Assembly (NCBI GenBank): GCA_024689865.1 | Contig: JAILDA010000014.1 | Location: forward strand, 1-33,076 | DNA: 33,076 nucleotides | Source: Clostridia bacterium | Lineage (GTDB): Bacteria; Bacillota; Clostridia; Peptostreptococcales; Anaerovoracaceae | Direction: 5' to 3' | Shown: piece by piece, positions 1 to 8,498 of the stretch | Layout: the number at the start of each line of letters is the position of its first letter | Numbering within the stretch: position 1 is the stretch's first letter | Made by a program: the position numbers and the translations under genes | The notes under the pieces: model-generated | What the model saw: only the letters and a program-made list of their open reading frames with translations | What the model was told of the DNA's origin: nothing | Database searches by the model: none

Positions 1-1
1 C

Positions 2-1546
2 TACGGCTTGGGCAGCCCGGACGAATACAAAGGGCAGATGATATCGCTGCGCCCCGGCATGCAGAAGAGCCGCATGGACATCCTCCGCAGCCTGGTGGAC
101 ATACAGTACACCCGCAACGACATGGGCTTTGAGCGAGGCACATTCCGCGTCCGCGGAGACATCATAGACATCATCCCCGCGGGCATGGAGAACGCTATAC
201 GCGTGGAGCTTTTCGGGGACGAGATAGAATCCATAAAGGAACTTAACCAGCTTACCGGCGAAGTGATCGCCACACGCAGCCACGTTTCCATTTTCCCGGC
301 CAGCCACTATGTTACAAGCAAAGAACATATGGAGAGGGCCCTCGTAAGCATAGAAGAGGAGCTGGAGGACCGCCTTAAGTGGTTCAACGAGCGCGGCAGA
401 CTGCTGGAGGCTCAGCGCCTGGAGCAGCGCACGCGCTATGACCTGGAGATGCTCCGCGAGATAGGCATGTGCAAGGGCATAGAGAACTACTCGCGCCACC
501 TTATAGGCAACCCGCCGGGTGCCATGCCGTACACGCTTCTGGATTTCTTCCCCAAGGACTTCCTGATAATAATCGACGAGTCGCACGCCATGCTTCCGCA
601 GCTCAGGGCCATGGCCAACGGGGACCGCGCCCGCAAGGAGAGCCTTGTGGAGTACGGATTCCGCCTTCCCAGCGCTCTGGACAACAGGCCGCTTCGCTTC
701 GACGAGTTCGAAGGCAAGGTAAACCAGATAGTATACGTAAGCGCGACCCCGGCCGAGTACGAAAAGGAGAAAGCCGGCGGAATATCCGCGGAACAGGTGA
801 TAAGGCCCACGGGGCTTCTGGATCCGCCCATAGAGGTGGTCCCCACGGAGGGTCAGATAGACCATCTTATCGGGGAACTGCACAAGGAGATAGACAGGGG
901 ATACCGCGCGCTGGTCACCACTCTTACAAAGAAGATGGCGGAGAGCCTTACGGATTATCTTAAGAACGCGGGGCTTAAGGTCCGCTACATGCACTCGGAC
1001 GTGGATACCCTGGAGCGAAACGTAATAATACGAGATCTGCGCCTGGGGCGTTTCGACGTTCTGGTAGGCATCAACCTCCTGAGAGAGGGCCTGGATCTGC
1101 CGGAGGTTTCGCTGGTGGCGATACTGGACGCGGACAAGGAAGGGTTCCTGCGTACGGAAACGTCGCTCATCCAGACGGTAGGCAGGGCGTCCAGAAATGC
1201 GGACGGACGCGTAATAATGTACGCGGACAGCATCAGCAAGGCCATGAAGGCCGCGATTGACGAGACTGACAGACGCCGCAGCATACAGCAGGCGTATAAC
1301 GAAGAACACGGCATAACGCCGCAGACCATAAGAAAAGCCGTAAGGGACGTAATAGAAGTCACCACCAAGGTGGAGGCGGAAGTGGACGAATACGAGGGCA
1401 AGGATCTTCTGGAACTTACCAAGAAGGAGCTCTCCGAGTATGCGTCCAAACTGGAGAAAGAAATGCGCAAGGCTGCCGCGGACCTGCTGTTCGAAAGAGC
1501 GGCGGTGCTGCGCGACAGGCTGCTTGAAGTGAGGTCTAAGCTTTAA
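2..1546 (+). CDS. uvrB: UvrB, excinuclease ABC subunit B (5' truncated by window edge)
   Basis: UvrB is the damage-verifying helicase-like subunit of nucleotide excision repair. It is loaded by UvrA and then recruits UvrC. The frame is already open at the window edge (YGLGSP, a typical UvrB stretch), so the TTG at base 8 used in the ORF track is not the start. About 514 residues are present and roughly the first 150, including Walker A and the beta-hairpin start, are missing. Visible landmarks are the DEExH-type box as IIIDESHA, helicase C motifs ([22 protein letters not shown]) and a C-terminal UVR motif ([17 protein letters not shown]...[11 protein letters not shown]) that would contact UvrC. 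The stop codon abuts the next gene's ATG. uvrA follows one gene later, as in many Firmicutes. The family assignment is certain. Confidence 0.98.
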   Translation, partial: YGLGSPDEYKGQMISLRPGMQKSRMDILRSLVDIQYTRNDMGFERGTFRVRGDIIDIIPAGMENAIRVELFGDEIESIKELNQLTGEVIATRSHVSIFPASHYVTSKEHMERALVSIEEELEDRLKWFNERGRLLEAQRLEQRTRYDLEMLREIGMCKGIENYSRHLIGNPPGAMPYTLLDFFPKDFLIIIDESHAMLPQLRAMANGDRARKESLVEYGFRLPSALDNRPLRFDEFEGKVNQIVYVSATPAEYEKEKAGGISAEQVIRPTGLLDPPIEVVPTEGQIDHLIGELHKEIDRGYRALVTTLTKKMAESLTDYLKNAGLKVRYMHSDVDTLERNVIIRDLRLGRFDVLVGINLLREGLDLPEVSLVAILDADKEGFLRTETSLIQTVGRASRNADGRVIMYADSISKAMKAAIDETDRRRSIQQAYNEEHGITPQTIRKAVRDVIEVTTKVEAEVDEYEGKDLLELTKKELSEYASKLEKEMRKAAADLLFERAAVLRDRLLEVRSKL

Positions 1547-2461
1547 ATGAACTGGTACGAAAAAACAAGACATAAACTGAGTCCGCAGACTGCGTCCATA
1601 ATAGGATGGGCAGGTTTTTCCGGGTCATTGATCATAGCCATCATAGTAATGGGCGCCGGTGCTGCGGACGGAATGACAAGGGAGACCGGCGGAGCAGTTC
1701 TTTTCATCGGTTTTCTGATAGCTGCAATTTTCGTGGCGTTCTGGTTCGCTTTCGGAAAGTGTTACGAGTGCGGCCGCATGCCAAGACCTTTCGAGACCTT
1801 CTGCGCAAACTGCGGAGCCAGACTGGACAAGAGCAAGGCTCAGATGGAAGCAGAGACTTCAAAAGAGCCGTCAGCGGGGCCTTCCGAAGCCCTTGCAGAA
1901 GCAGAGAAGAACGGCAGAGACCTTACGGAGACGACGGTCTCTTCCGAGACCATATTCGACGGCGTGGTGCTGCACGTCTTTAAAGATACCGTAAGCCTTC
2001 CGGACGGAAGAACGTCCACTCGGGAGTTCTTACGGCACCTCGGTGCAGTGTGCGTGGTGCCGGTAACGGCGGACGGCAAGATAGTGGTGGAGCGCCAGTA
2101 CCGCTACGCAGTAGGGCAGACCATGGTGGAGATACCCGCGGGCAAGCTGGACTACAAGGGTGAGGACCGCCTGGAGGCCGCCAAGAGAGAGCTGCGCGAA
2201 GAGACAGGCTACACGGCAGACCGCTGGACGGACCTGGGCACATATCTTACGGCGCCGGCCTTCAGCGACGAGAACATTAGCATGTACATGGCGGAAGGAC
2301 TCCACAAGGGCGACCAGGATCTGGACGACGACGAGTTCCTGGACGTTGTGGAGGTACCGCTGGAAGAGCTGGTAGCGGACGTCATGGCCGGCAGGATAAC
2401 GGACGCCAAGACGCAGACCGGCATACTGAAGGCGGCGGCGATCCTGAACGCCAGACTGTAA
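1547..2461 (+). CDS. Membrane-anchored zinc-ribbon NUDIX hydrolase (ADP-ribose pyrophosphatase-like)
   Basis: This 304-residue protein has three parts. Residues about 18-38 and 48-70 are hydrophobic and probably span the membrane. C72, C75, C86 and C89 (CYEC...CANC) form a zinc ribbon. Residues about 130-304 are a NUDIX domain resembling ADP-ribose pyrophosphatases of the NudF type (EIPAGKL followed by REETGY). The Nudix box is G-x6-E-x7-RELREETGY, one residue longer than the usual G-x5-E. The catalytic RE and EE residues are present. NudF proteins are normally about 180 residues and soluble, so the N-terminal 125 residues are an added module, possibly tethering the enzyme to the membrane with its active site in the cytoplasm. 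The ATG follows the uvrB TAA with no gap. A weak GAGGT lies 11 bases upstream, so translation is probably coupled to uvrB. The substrate is inferred, not shown. Confidence 0.9.
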   Translation: MNWYEKTRHKLSPQTASIIGWAGFSGSLIIAIIVMGAGAADGMTRETGGAVLFIGFLIAAIFVAFWFAFGKCYECGRMPRPFETFCANCGARLDKSKAQMEAETSKEPSAGPSEALAEAEKNGRDLTETTVSSETIFDGVVLHVFKDTVSLPDGRTSTREFLRHLGAVCVVPVTADGKIVVERQYRYAVGQTMVEIPAGKLDYKGEDRLEAAKRELREETGYTADRWTDLGTYLTAPAFSDENISMYMAEGLHKGDQDLDDDEFLDVVEVPLEELVADVMAGRITDAKTQTGILKAAAILNARL

Positions 2462-2510
2462 GGCTGCCGCAGGATCCGGGGCTCTTGTCTGCGGGCGCTG
2501 TGCGGCGTCT

Positions 2511-2538
2511 GTGACCGGGCTTTCCGGCAAAAAATAAT
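2511..2538 (+). promoter_or_regulatory. Possible promoter upstream of the hairpin/uvrA
   Basis: An AT-rich island in GC-rich surroundings carries AATAAT (2533-2538). Sixteen bases upstream is GTGACC (2511-2516), a 4/6 match to TTGACA. A start near 2545-2550 would place the RNA 5' end at the foot of the long hairpin. The boxes are imperfect, so this is only a candidate. Confidence 0.35.
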
Positions 2539-2551
2539 TTGTTTATTGCCG
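2525..2551 (+). repeat. Short hairpin before the long inverted repeat
   Basis: CGGCAA (2525-2530) pairs with TTGCCG (2546-2551), extended by further A-T pairs around a TAATTTG loop. No T-run follows, so it is not a normal intrinsic terminator. It overlaps the candidate promoter and may be only a DNA-level palindrome. Confidence 0.4.
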
Positions 2552-2693
2552 CGGCACACAGTCAGTGCGTCACGGACAATTGGGGAACCCGGTGCTCTGC
2601 GACTGGCAAGCCGGCAGCGCAGACAGAGCAGGAGCACCGCTGGGAGGGGCCCCATTAGCGGGAGCGTGTCCGCCAGCACTGACTGCGTGCCGC
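2551..2693 (+). ncRNA. Long imperfect hairpin: structured leader of uvrA or small RNA of 6S-like shape
   Basis: GCGGCACACAGTCAGTGC (2551-2568) pairs with GCACTGACTGCGTGCCGC (2676-2693) with one mismatch. After a 4/3 internal loop, CGGACA (2573-2578) pairs with TGTCCG (2667-2672). Next is an asymmetric open region (2579-2589 against 2640-2666). Then an upper stem forms: CGGTGCTC (2590-2597) with GAGCACCG (2632-2639), and further pairs inside it. A closing stem, a central bubble and a terminal stem over about 143 nt is the general architecture of 6S RNA. The stem ends only 20 bases before the uvrA ATG, however, and no terminator follows, so a cis-acting leader is equally possible. No coding potential is apparent. 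The inverted repeat is seen directly; its function is inferred. Confidence 0.5.
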
Positions 2694-2712
2694 TCCGTAA
2701 AGGAAATCATTA

Positions 2713-5559
2713 ATGCAAAAAGATCTGATCATCAAGGGCGCAAGGGCCCACAATCTTAAGAACCTGGACGTTACGATCCCGAGGGACAAGCTGGTCGTGA
2801 TCACTGGCCTGTCCGGCTCCGGCAAGAGCTCCCTGGCTTTCGACACCATCTACGCCGAAGGTCAGCGCCGCTACGTGGAGAGCCTGTCGGCATACGCCAG
2901 GCAGTTCCTGGGACAGGTGAGCAAGCCGGACGTAGACTCCATAGACGGCCTGTCGCCTGCCATCTCCATAGACCAGAAGACGACGTCCAAGAACCCCAGG
3001 TCCACCGTGGGCACAGTTACGGAAGTCTACGACTACCTGAGGCTTCTTTACGCACGCATAGGCGTGCCTCACTGCCCGGTCTGCGGCAGGGAGATAAGCA
3101 GCCAGAGCGTGGACCAGATAGCGGACCTTATAATGGCTCACGGCGAAGGCGCAAGGGTAACGATAATGGCTCCCGTCGTCCGCCAGAAGAAGGGCCAGCA
3201 CGAGAAGATCCTTGAGCGCATACAGCGCGAGGGCTTCGTACGCGTGCGCGTGGACGGCGAGATAAAGACGCTGGGCGAGGATGAGATAACGCTCAGCAAA
3301 ACATACAAGCACAGCATAGACATAGTGGTGGACCGCATAGTAATAAAGCCCGGCGCGGAAGGACGTCTTTCCGAGAGCGTGGAACTTGCGGTAAAGCACA
3401 GCGAGGGAGGCCTTGTCTGCGCGCTCATCCAGAGCGGCGAGGAAAAGGAAGAGCACCTGTTCTCCACCAGCCTTGCCTGTCCGGAGCACGGCATAAGCGT
3501 AGGCGAGCTGGAGCCGCGCAGTTTCTCGTTCAACTCCCCGTTCGGGGCCTGCCCGGTCTGCAACGGTCTGGGCTACATAGAGCGCATGGATCCGGACCTG
3601 ATAATCGACGACCAGAACCTTTCGCTGAATCAGGGGGCGCTCACCAAGGCGTTCGCCAGCATGGAATACTCCGGCTTCTACAAGCAGCTGATAGAAGCTC
3701 TGGCAGCCTATCACAAGCAGAGCATGAACACTCCGTACAAGGACCTGTCGGAGCCTTTCAAGCACGAGCTTTTATACGGCACGGACGGCAGAAAGCTGGA
3801 CTACGGCTACGTGCGCAGGGACGGTTCCATATCGCACAGGCACGACACGTTCGAAGGCGTAATACCCAACCTTATGCGCCGCCACGCCTACACCAATTCG
3901 GAGCTCATCCGCGACAAGCTGGAAGCCTACATGACCGTGGACGTCTGCGAAAAGTGCCACGGCAAAAAGCTTAAGGACGAGATCCTCGCCGTAACGGTAG
4001 GAGGCAAGAACATAATCGAATACACGGAGATGTCCGTGCGCGAGGCGCTGGCCTTTACGGAGGAACTGGAGCGCACATTAAGCCCGCGCGACATGTCCAT
4101 AGCGCGCCTTATCCTTAAGGAGATAAAGGCAAGGCTGGGGTTCCTGGCGGAAGTGGGCCTGGACTATCTTTCCATGAGCCGCGCGTCCGCTACGCTCTCC
4201 GGCGGAGAGAGCCAGCGCATAAGGCTCGCCACGCAGATAGGATCGTCGCTGGTAGGCGTAATGTACATACTGGACGAGCCGTCCATAGGCCTTCACCAGA
4301 AGGACAACGCCAAGCTGCTGCAGGCGCTCAGAAGCCTTGCGGACATAGGCAACACGGTCCTGGTGGTGGAGCACGACCAGGAGACCATGGAGGCAGCGGA
4401 CCAGATAATAGACATAGGTCCGGGCGCCGGCATCCACGGAGGAAAGCTGGTCGCACAGGGCAGCATAGAGGACATAAAGGCCTGCGGGGAGTCCATAACC
4501 GGACAGTACCTCTCTGGCAAGAAGAAGATAGAAGTACCCATCGGAAGACGCCCCGGCAACGGACGCTTCCTTACCGTAAAGGGTGCGCAGGAGAACAACC
4601 TTAAGGACATAGACGTGCGCATACCGCTTGGCGAGTTCGTATGCGTTACGGGCGTGTCCGGCTCCGGCAAGAGCAGCCTCATAAACGACATACTGTACAA
4701 GTCCCTGGCGCAGTCGCTCTACCGCGCCAAGGAAAGGCCCGGCAAGTGCAGAGGCATAGAAGGCCTGGAGTACATAGACAAAGTCATAAACATAGACCAG
4801 AGCCCCATAGGTCGCACACCCAGGAGCAACCCGGCCACTTACACGGGCGTGTTCACCAACATACGCCAGCTGTTCGCGCAGACCAACGACGCGAAGATGA
4901 GGGGCTTCGACCAGGGCCGCTTCAGTTTCAACGTAAAAGGCGGGCGTTGCGAGGCCTGCGGCGGAGATGGTATAATCAAGATAGAGATGAACTTCCTCCC
5001 GGACGTTTACATTCCGTGCGAGGTCTGCGGCGGAAAGCGCTACAACCGCGAGACCCTGGAGGTAAAGTACAAGGGGAAGAACATATACGACGTCCTTGAG
5101 ATGAGCGTGGACGAGGCGCTGGACTTCTTCGCCAGCCAGCCGGCCATAAACCGCTACATAGAGACGCTCCATCAGGTGGGCCTGGGCTACATCAAGCTGG
5201 GGCAGCCCAGCACGCAGCTTTCCGGAGGAGAGGCGCAGCGCATAAAGCTTGCGTCGGAACTCTCCAAGCGCAGTACCGGCAGAACGCTCTACATACTGGA
5301 CGAGCCCACTACCGGCCTTCATTTTGCGGACGTGGACAAGCTTGTGGACGTACTGCAGAGGCTCGTGGACGCGGGCAACACAGTGCTTGTAATAGAGCAC
5401 AACCTGGACGTAATAAAGTGCGCGGACCACATAATAGATCTTGGTCCGGACGGAGGCGAAAGGGGCGGCCTCATAATAGCGCAGGGCACCCCGGAACAGG
5501 TAGCCGAAGTCGAAGGTTCCTACACCGGTCAGTATCTTAAAAAGATCCTAAATAAATAA
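2713..5559 (+). CDS. uvrA: UvrA, excinuclease ABC subunit A
   Basis: UvrA is the DNA-damage-sensing ABC ATPase that loads UvrB in nucleotide excision repair. It is complete at 948 residues, the usual length. Two ABC modules are visible. Module I has Walker A GLSGSGKS at about 32-39, signature LSGGESQRI and Walker [11 protein letters not shown]. Module II has GVSGSGKS at about 646-653, then LSGGEAQRI and [10 protein letters not shown]. Cysteine pairs for zinc binding are present ([23 protein letters not shown], and CEACGGDG...CEVCGGKR). The start is ATG with AAAGGAA about eight bases upstream. A long hairpin occupies the leader. The large antisense frames over this gene in the ORF track are shadows. 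The nearby uvrB supports the assignment. Confidence 0.99.
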   Translation: MQKDLIIKGARAHNLKNLDVTIPRDKLVVITGLSGSGKSSLAFDTIYAEGQRRYVESLSAYARQFLGQVSKPDVDSIDGLSPAISIDQKTTSKNPRSTVGTVTEVYDYLRLLYARIGVPHCPVCGREISSQSVDQIADLIMAHGEGARVTIMAPVVRQKKGQHEKILERIQREGFVRVRVDGEIKTLGEDEITLSKTYKHSIDIVVDRIVIKPGAEGRLSESVELAVKHSEGGLVCALIQSGEEKEEHLFSTSLACPEHGISVGELEPRSFSFNSPFGACPVCNGLGYIERMDPDLIIDDQNLSLNQGALTKAFASMEYSGFYKQLIEALAAYHKQSMNTPYKDLSEPFKHELLYGTDGRKLDYGYVRRDGSISHRHDTFEGVIPNLMRRHAYTNSELIRDKLEAYMTVDVCEKCHGKKLKDEILAVTVGGKNIIEYTEMSVREALAFTEELERTLSPRDMSIARLILKEIKARLGFLAEVGLDYLSMSRASATLSGGESQRIRLATQIGSSLVGVMYILDEPSIGLHQKDNAKLLQALRSLADIGNTVLVVEHDQETMEAADQIIDIGPGAGIHGGKLVAQGSIEDIKACGESITGQYLSGKKKIEVPIGRRPGNGRFLTVKGAQENNLKDIDVRIPLGEFVCVTGVSGSGKSSLINDILYKSLAQSLYRAKERPGKCRGIEGLEYIDKVINIDQSPIGRTPRSNPATYTGVFTNIRQLFAQTNDAKMRGFDQGRFSFNVKGGRCEACGGDGIIKIEMNFLPDVYIPCEVCGGKRYNRETLEVKYKGKNIYDVLEMSVDEALDFFASQPAINRYIETLHQVGLGYIKLGQPSTQLSGGEAQRIKLASELSKRSTGRTLYILDEPTTGLHFADVDKLVDVLQRLVDAGNTVLVIEHNLDVIKCADHIIDLGPDGGERGGLIIAQGTPEQVAEVEGSYTGQYLKKILNK

Positions 5560-5590
5560 CATAAAGCAGGTCGCTTCGGAGGGAAAAGCC

Positions 5591-7063
5591 ATGACCGAGA
5601 AAACGTTTTTAAGCAAGGACGGAAAGAGCACCATCCATTATTACGTATGGGAGCCTGCGGGCGAGCCCGTCGCCATTCTCCAGATAACCCACGGAATGGC
5701 GGAACACATGCTCAGGTACGAGCCGTTCGCGGAGTATCTTAACAGCTTCGGCATCCTGGTCTGCGGACACGACCACATAGGCCACGGACGCAGCGCGGCA
5801 CCGGAGGACTGGGGATATTTCGGAGAGCGCGACGGCTGGAAGATATTCGTTCAGGACGTTGAGCAGCTCCACCAGATCATGAAGGTACAGTACATGGATA
5901 CCCCGTACTTCCTGATGGGTCACTCCATGGGATCCTTCGTTGCAAGAGCATGGCTGGCGATGTACGGAACCGGCGTGGACGGAGCCATAATAATGGGTAC
6001 CGCCGGAGCCAATCCTGCGCTGGGCGTTGCGAAGTTCCTGGTAAAGACCATAAGGAATTCCAAGGGCAGCAGGCACATAAGCAAGCTCATAACCAATCTG
6101 GCGTTCGGATCCTACAACAAGAGGATAAAGCCTGCCAGGACTCCTTACGACTGGCTTACCAGAGACGGCGAGATAGTGGACAAGTACAACGCGGACCCGG
6201 CCTGCGGCTTTACCTTTACCGCCGCCGGATACGCGGACCTGTTCAACCTTATCGGATACATAAGCACGGAAAACTGGTACAAGCTTGTTCCCAAGAGTCT
6301 GCCCATACTTCTGGTAGCAGGCGCGGAAGACCCCGTAGGCGCTTACGGTGCAGGTCCGGCCGAAGTTGCCGAGGGCCTGGAGAACGCGGGCTGCAAGGAC
6401 GTTTCGCTCATCCTTTACGAAGGCATGCGCCACGAGATACTCAACGAGTTCGGCAAGGAAGCAGTCTACGAGGATCTTAAGAGATTCATCCTGGGCGAAG
6501 AGGCACTTGGCGCGGATGAAGACGAGGACGAGCCTGCGGAAGCCGTGGCTGCGGACATTGCAGAAAAGAAGCATTTCGACGCTGATCCTGAGGATATAAG
6601 GCCTGCGGCGGAAAAGGCAATGGACGATGCCGCGCAGCTTGATCACTCTTCTCCGGACATCAGCGGTGTTGAAAAGGCCGATGTGCCTCACAAGGGAATA
6701 AGAGGATTCGGATCCGAATTCAGCGAGGAACCTGCCGAAGATGCAGGTTCCAACGACGGCGAACTTAAGCTCAAGGCTGCGTTAAAGGATCTTATGGAAG
6801 AGCCTGCACTGGAAGTCGATGCTCCGGCTCAGGATAACAGACCTGCAAACGAGAAGGCGATGGATGCTGCTTCGGACTATCCTGATGCACCGGACCTTTC
6901 CGGCGTGGATAAGCAGGACGTACCGCACCGTGGCATCAGAAACGTATACGAGACTGTGGACGGACTGGCAGAAGGCGCTGCCGAAGCTGCTGAGACCGTT
7001 AAGGAAGAAGTCCGTAAGATCAGCGAGCAGGCCGAAGACCTGGCAGCAAAGTATAATGGTTAA
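5591..7063 (+). CDS. Alpha/beta hydrolase (monoacylglycerol lipase/lysophospholipase-like) with repeated acidic tail
   Basis: Residues 1 to about 300 are a serine hydrolase of the Hydrolase_4/S33 type. The nucleophile is in GHSMGS (S112), the probable acid is D247 in GAEDPVG, the histidine is H281 in GMRHEIL, and an HDHIGHG motif forms the oxyanion region. Such enzymes usually cleave monoacylglycerols or lysophospholipids and are about 300 residues long. This protein has about 190 extra residues, acidic and probably disordered. They contain two copies of a 38-39 residue module (335-373 and 415-452) sharing RPA-EKAMD and SGV-K-DVPH-GIR, then a charged helical end. There is no signal peptide. 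The start has GGAGGG seven bases upstream. The 3' end overlaps ung by eight bases. The exact substrate is unknown. Confidence 0.9.
   Translation: MTEKTFLSKDGKSTIHYYVWEPAGEPVAILQITHGMAEHMLRYEPFAEYLNSFGILVCGHDHIGHGRSAAPEDWGYFGERDGWKIFVQDVEQLHQIMKVQYMDTPYFLMGHSMGSFVARAWLAMYGTGVDGAIIMGTAGANPALGVAKFLVKTIRNSKGSRHISKLITNLAFGSYNKRIKPARTPYDWLTRDGEIVDKYNADPACGFTFTAAGYADLFNLIGYISTENWYKLVPKSLPILLVAGAEDPVGAYGAGPAEVAEGLENAGCKDVSLILYEGMRHEILNEFGKEAVYEDLKRFILGEEALGADEDEDEPAEAVAADIAEKKHFDADPEDIRPAAEKAMDDAAQLDHSSPDISGVEKADVPHKGIRGFGSEFSEEPAEDAGSNDGELKLKAALKDLMEEPALEVDAPAQDNRPANEKAMDAASDYPDAPDLSGVDKQDVPHRGIRNVYETVDGLAEGAAEAAETVKEEVRKISEQAEDLAAKYNG
6593..6946 (+). repeat. Tandem duplicated module inside the hydrolase tail
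   Basis: The coding sequence at 6593-6709 and 6833-6946 encodes two related modules. Both read D-RPA-EKAMDDA/A..., then a spacer, then SGV(E/D)K-DVPH(K/R)GIR. They are separated by about 41 residues of acidic sequence. The similarity is clear at protein level. It suggests an internal duplication kept for a binding role. Confidence 0.85.
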
Positions 7064-7724
7064 GCTGGGCAATTCCTGGGACGAAATACTAAAGGACGAG
7101 TTCCGAAAGGACTATTATCTTAAGCTGCGCGAATTCCTTAAGGAAGAATATTCCACGCGGACCATATACCCGGACATGCACAACATCTTCAACGCGCTTA
7201 AAAAGGCGTCGTACGAGGACGTTAAAGTGGTGATACTGGGGCAGGACCCCTACCACGAGCCGGGTCAGGCCCAGGGGCTGTGCTTTTCGGTTCCGGACGG
7301 TTTTCCGCTGCCGCCGTCGCTCAAGAACATCTATCAGGAGCTTGCGGAGGACCTGCGTGTAGTAAGGCGTTCCGGCAACCTGGAGGACTGGGCGGAGCAG
7401 GGCGTGCTGCTTCTGAATGCTGTCCTTACCGTAAGGCGCGGTCAGGCGGGATCGCACGCCGGAAAAGGCTGGGAGATCTTTACGGACCGTGTAATAGAAC
7501 TTCTCAACGAGCGCTCGGATCCTGTGGTGTTCCTGCTCTGGGGAGGCTATGCCAGGAAGAAAAAGGCCCTTATAACCAACCCGCGCCACTACGTGCTGGA
7601 GGCCGCTCATCCAAGCCCTCTGTCTGCCTATAACGGCTGGTTCGGATGCAGGCATTTCTCCCGCGCAAACGGCATTCTGGAGAGCCTCGGAAAGGCCCCG
7701 ATAGACTGGAAAGGGCGCGCCTGA
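7056..7724 (+). CDS. ung: Uracil-DNA glycosylase
   Basis: Family 1 uracil-DNA glycosylase removes uracil from DNA and starts base excision repair. The ORF track begins far upstream at 6819, inside the previous gene. The supported start is ATG 7056 (MVKLGNSWDEIL), giving 222 residues, the normal length. The water-activating loop GQDPYH is at 62-67, with D64 at the same number as the E. coli enzyme. The uracil-binding and minor-groove loop HPSPLS starts at H185. The start overlaps the hydrolase stop by eight bases and has no strong ribosome site of its own, so translation is probably coupled. A strong terminator follows about 40 bases after the stop, making ung the last gene of this unit. Confidence 0.98.
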   Translation: MVKLGNSWDEILKDEFRKDYYLKLREFLKEEYSTRTIYPDMHNIFNALKKASYEDVKVVILGQDPYHEPGQAQGLCFSVPDGFPLPPSLKNIYQELAEDLRVVRRSGNLEDWAEQGVLLLNAVLTVRRGQAGSHAGKGWEIFTDRVIELLNERSDPVVFLLWGGYARKKKALITNPRHYVLEAAHPSPLSAYNGWFGCRHFSRANGILESLGKAPIDWKGRA

Positions 7725-7766
7725 AGACTTCTGAAATTTGTTGAATAAATCAAATGTAACACCTGA

Positions 7767-7805
7767 GGAACGTTCGGCTCTTTGCGAACGTTCCGCACTT
7801 TTTTT
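7767..7805 (+). terminator. Intrinsic terminator after ung
   Basis: A perfect 10-bp stem, GGAACGTTCG with CGAACGTTCC, has an eight-base loop (GCTCTTTG). It is followed by GCAC and seven T residues. This is a textbook Rho-independent terminator separating the repair block from the purine block. Confidence 0.95.
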
Positions 7806-7837
7806 GTGAAATCTTTGGGCACTTTGCTGAATAAACT

Positions 7838-7865
7838 TTCACTTGAAATCTCAATGGTTTATAAT
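7838..7865 (+). promoter_or_regulatory. Promoter of xpt-bmp unit
   Basis: A perfect TATAAT (7860-7865) lies 16 bases after TTCACT (7838-7843), a 4/6 match to the -35 box. The start would be near 7872, leaving only about 20 bases of leader. That leader is too short to hold a purine riboswitch. Confidence 0.7.
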
Positions 7866-7892
7866 ATATCTGTAAGATTTTTCGGAGGCGTC

Positions 7893-8465
7893 ATGCAGGA
7901 ATTAAAGGACAGGATCTTAAAGGACGGAAGGTGCCTGGGAACAGACATTCTTAAGGTGGATTCCTTCCTCAACCACCAGATAGACGTAGGGCTTACTGCC
8001 CGCATGGGACAGGAATTCGCAAGGCTCTTTTCGGGACTTGGGATCAACAAGGTCCTTACCATAGAGACCTCCGGAATACCTGCTGCGTACGCGGCGGCGC
8101 ATGCCATGGGAGATCTGCCTCTGGTGTTCGCCAAGAAGACTTCTCCCTCCACCATGGTGGACGGCGTGTACAGCGCCCCGGTAAAGTCCTTTACCAAGGG
8201 CACGGTAAGCAACGTGATCGTTTCCAGGCGCTACATAGGCCCCGGCGACGTGGTCCTTCTGATAGACGATTTCCTGGCTCACGGCGAGGCGGCCGGCGGT
8301 CTTTACGAGATCTGCAGGCAGGCTGGCGCGCAGTGCGCGGGTCTGGGCGCGGTAATAGAAAAGAAGTACCAGGGCGGTGCGGAGAAGCTCCGCGAAAAAG
8401 GCCTTAAGGTACAGTCTCTTGCGGTAATCACGTCCCTTAAGGACGGAAAAATAGAATTCGAATGA
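7893..8465 (+). CDS. xpt: Xanthine phosphoribosyltransferase
   Basis: Xpt converts xanthine and PRPP to XMP for purine salvage in the cytoplasm. The ORF track start at 7782 runs back through the terminator and promoter. The supported start is ATG 7893 (MQELKDRIL), with GGAGG four bases upstream, giving 190 residues, the normal Xpt size. Features are the type I PRTase PRPP loop VVLLIDDFLAHGEAAGG, the N-terminal LKVDSFLNHQID and the xanthine-family IETSGIPAAYAAA. A nucleoside-import lipoprotein gene follows 33 bases downstream, so uptake and salvage are probably co-transcribed. No guanine/xanthine aptamer is seen upstream, unlike many Firmicute xpt genes. Confidence 0.96.
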   Translation: MQELKDRILKDGRCLGTDILKVDSFLNHQIDVGLTARMGQEFARLFSGLGINKVLTIETSGIPAAYAAAHAMGDLPLVFAKKTSPSTMVDGVYSAPVKSFTKGTVSNVIVSRRYIGPGDVVLLIDDFLAHGEAAGGLYEICRQAGAQCAGLGAVIEKKYQGGAEKLREKGLKVQSLAVITSLKDGKIEFE

Positions 8466-8498
8466 TCGATTCTGAAGAAGAAAAGGAGAAACAGTAAA

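Noticed and set aside
2565-2759. 64-aa + strand ORF in the gap before uvrA
   Set aside because: It lies inside the long inverted repeat and runs into uvrA in another frame; no ribosome site.
4078-5430. 450-aa minus-strand ORF inside uvrA
   Set aside because: Antisense shadow of a complete, conserved uvrA.
7782-7892. N-terminal extension of xpt in the ORF track
   Set aside because: It runs through the ung terminator and the xpt promoter; ATG 7893 has its own ribosome site and gives the normal length.
7860-7892. Purine riboswitch before xpt (TATAATAT resembles part of the aptamer P1 strand)
   Set aside because: The remaining aptamer core and loops are absent; the sequence reads better as a -10 box.
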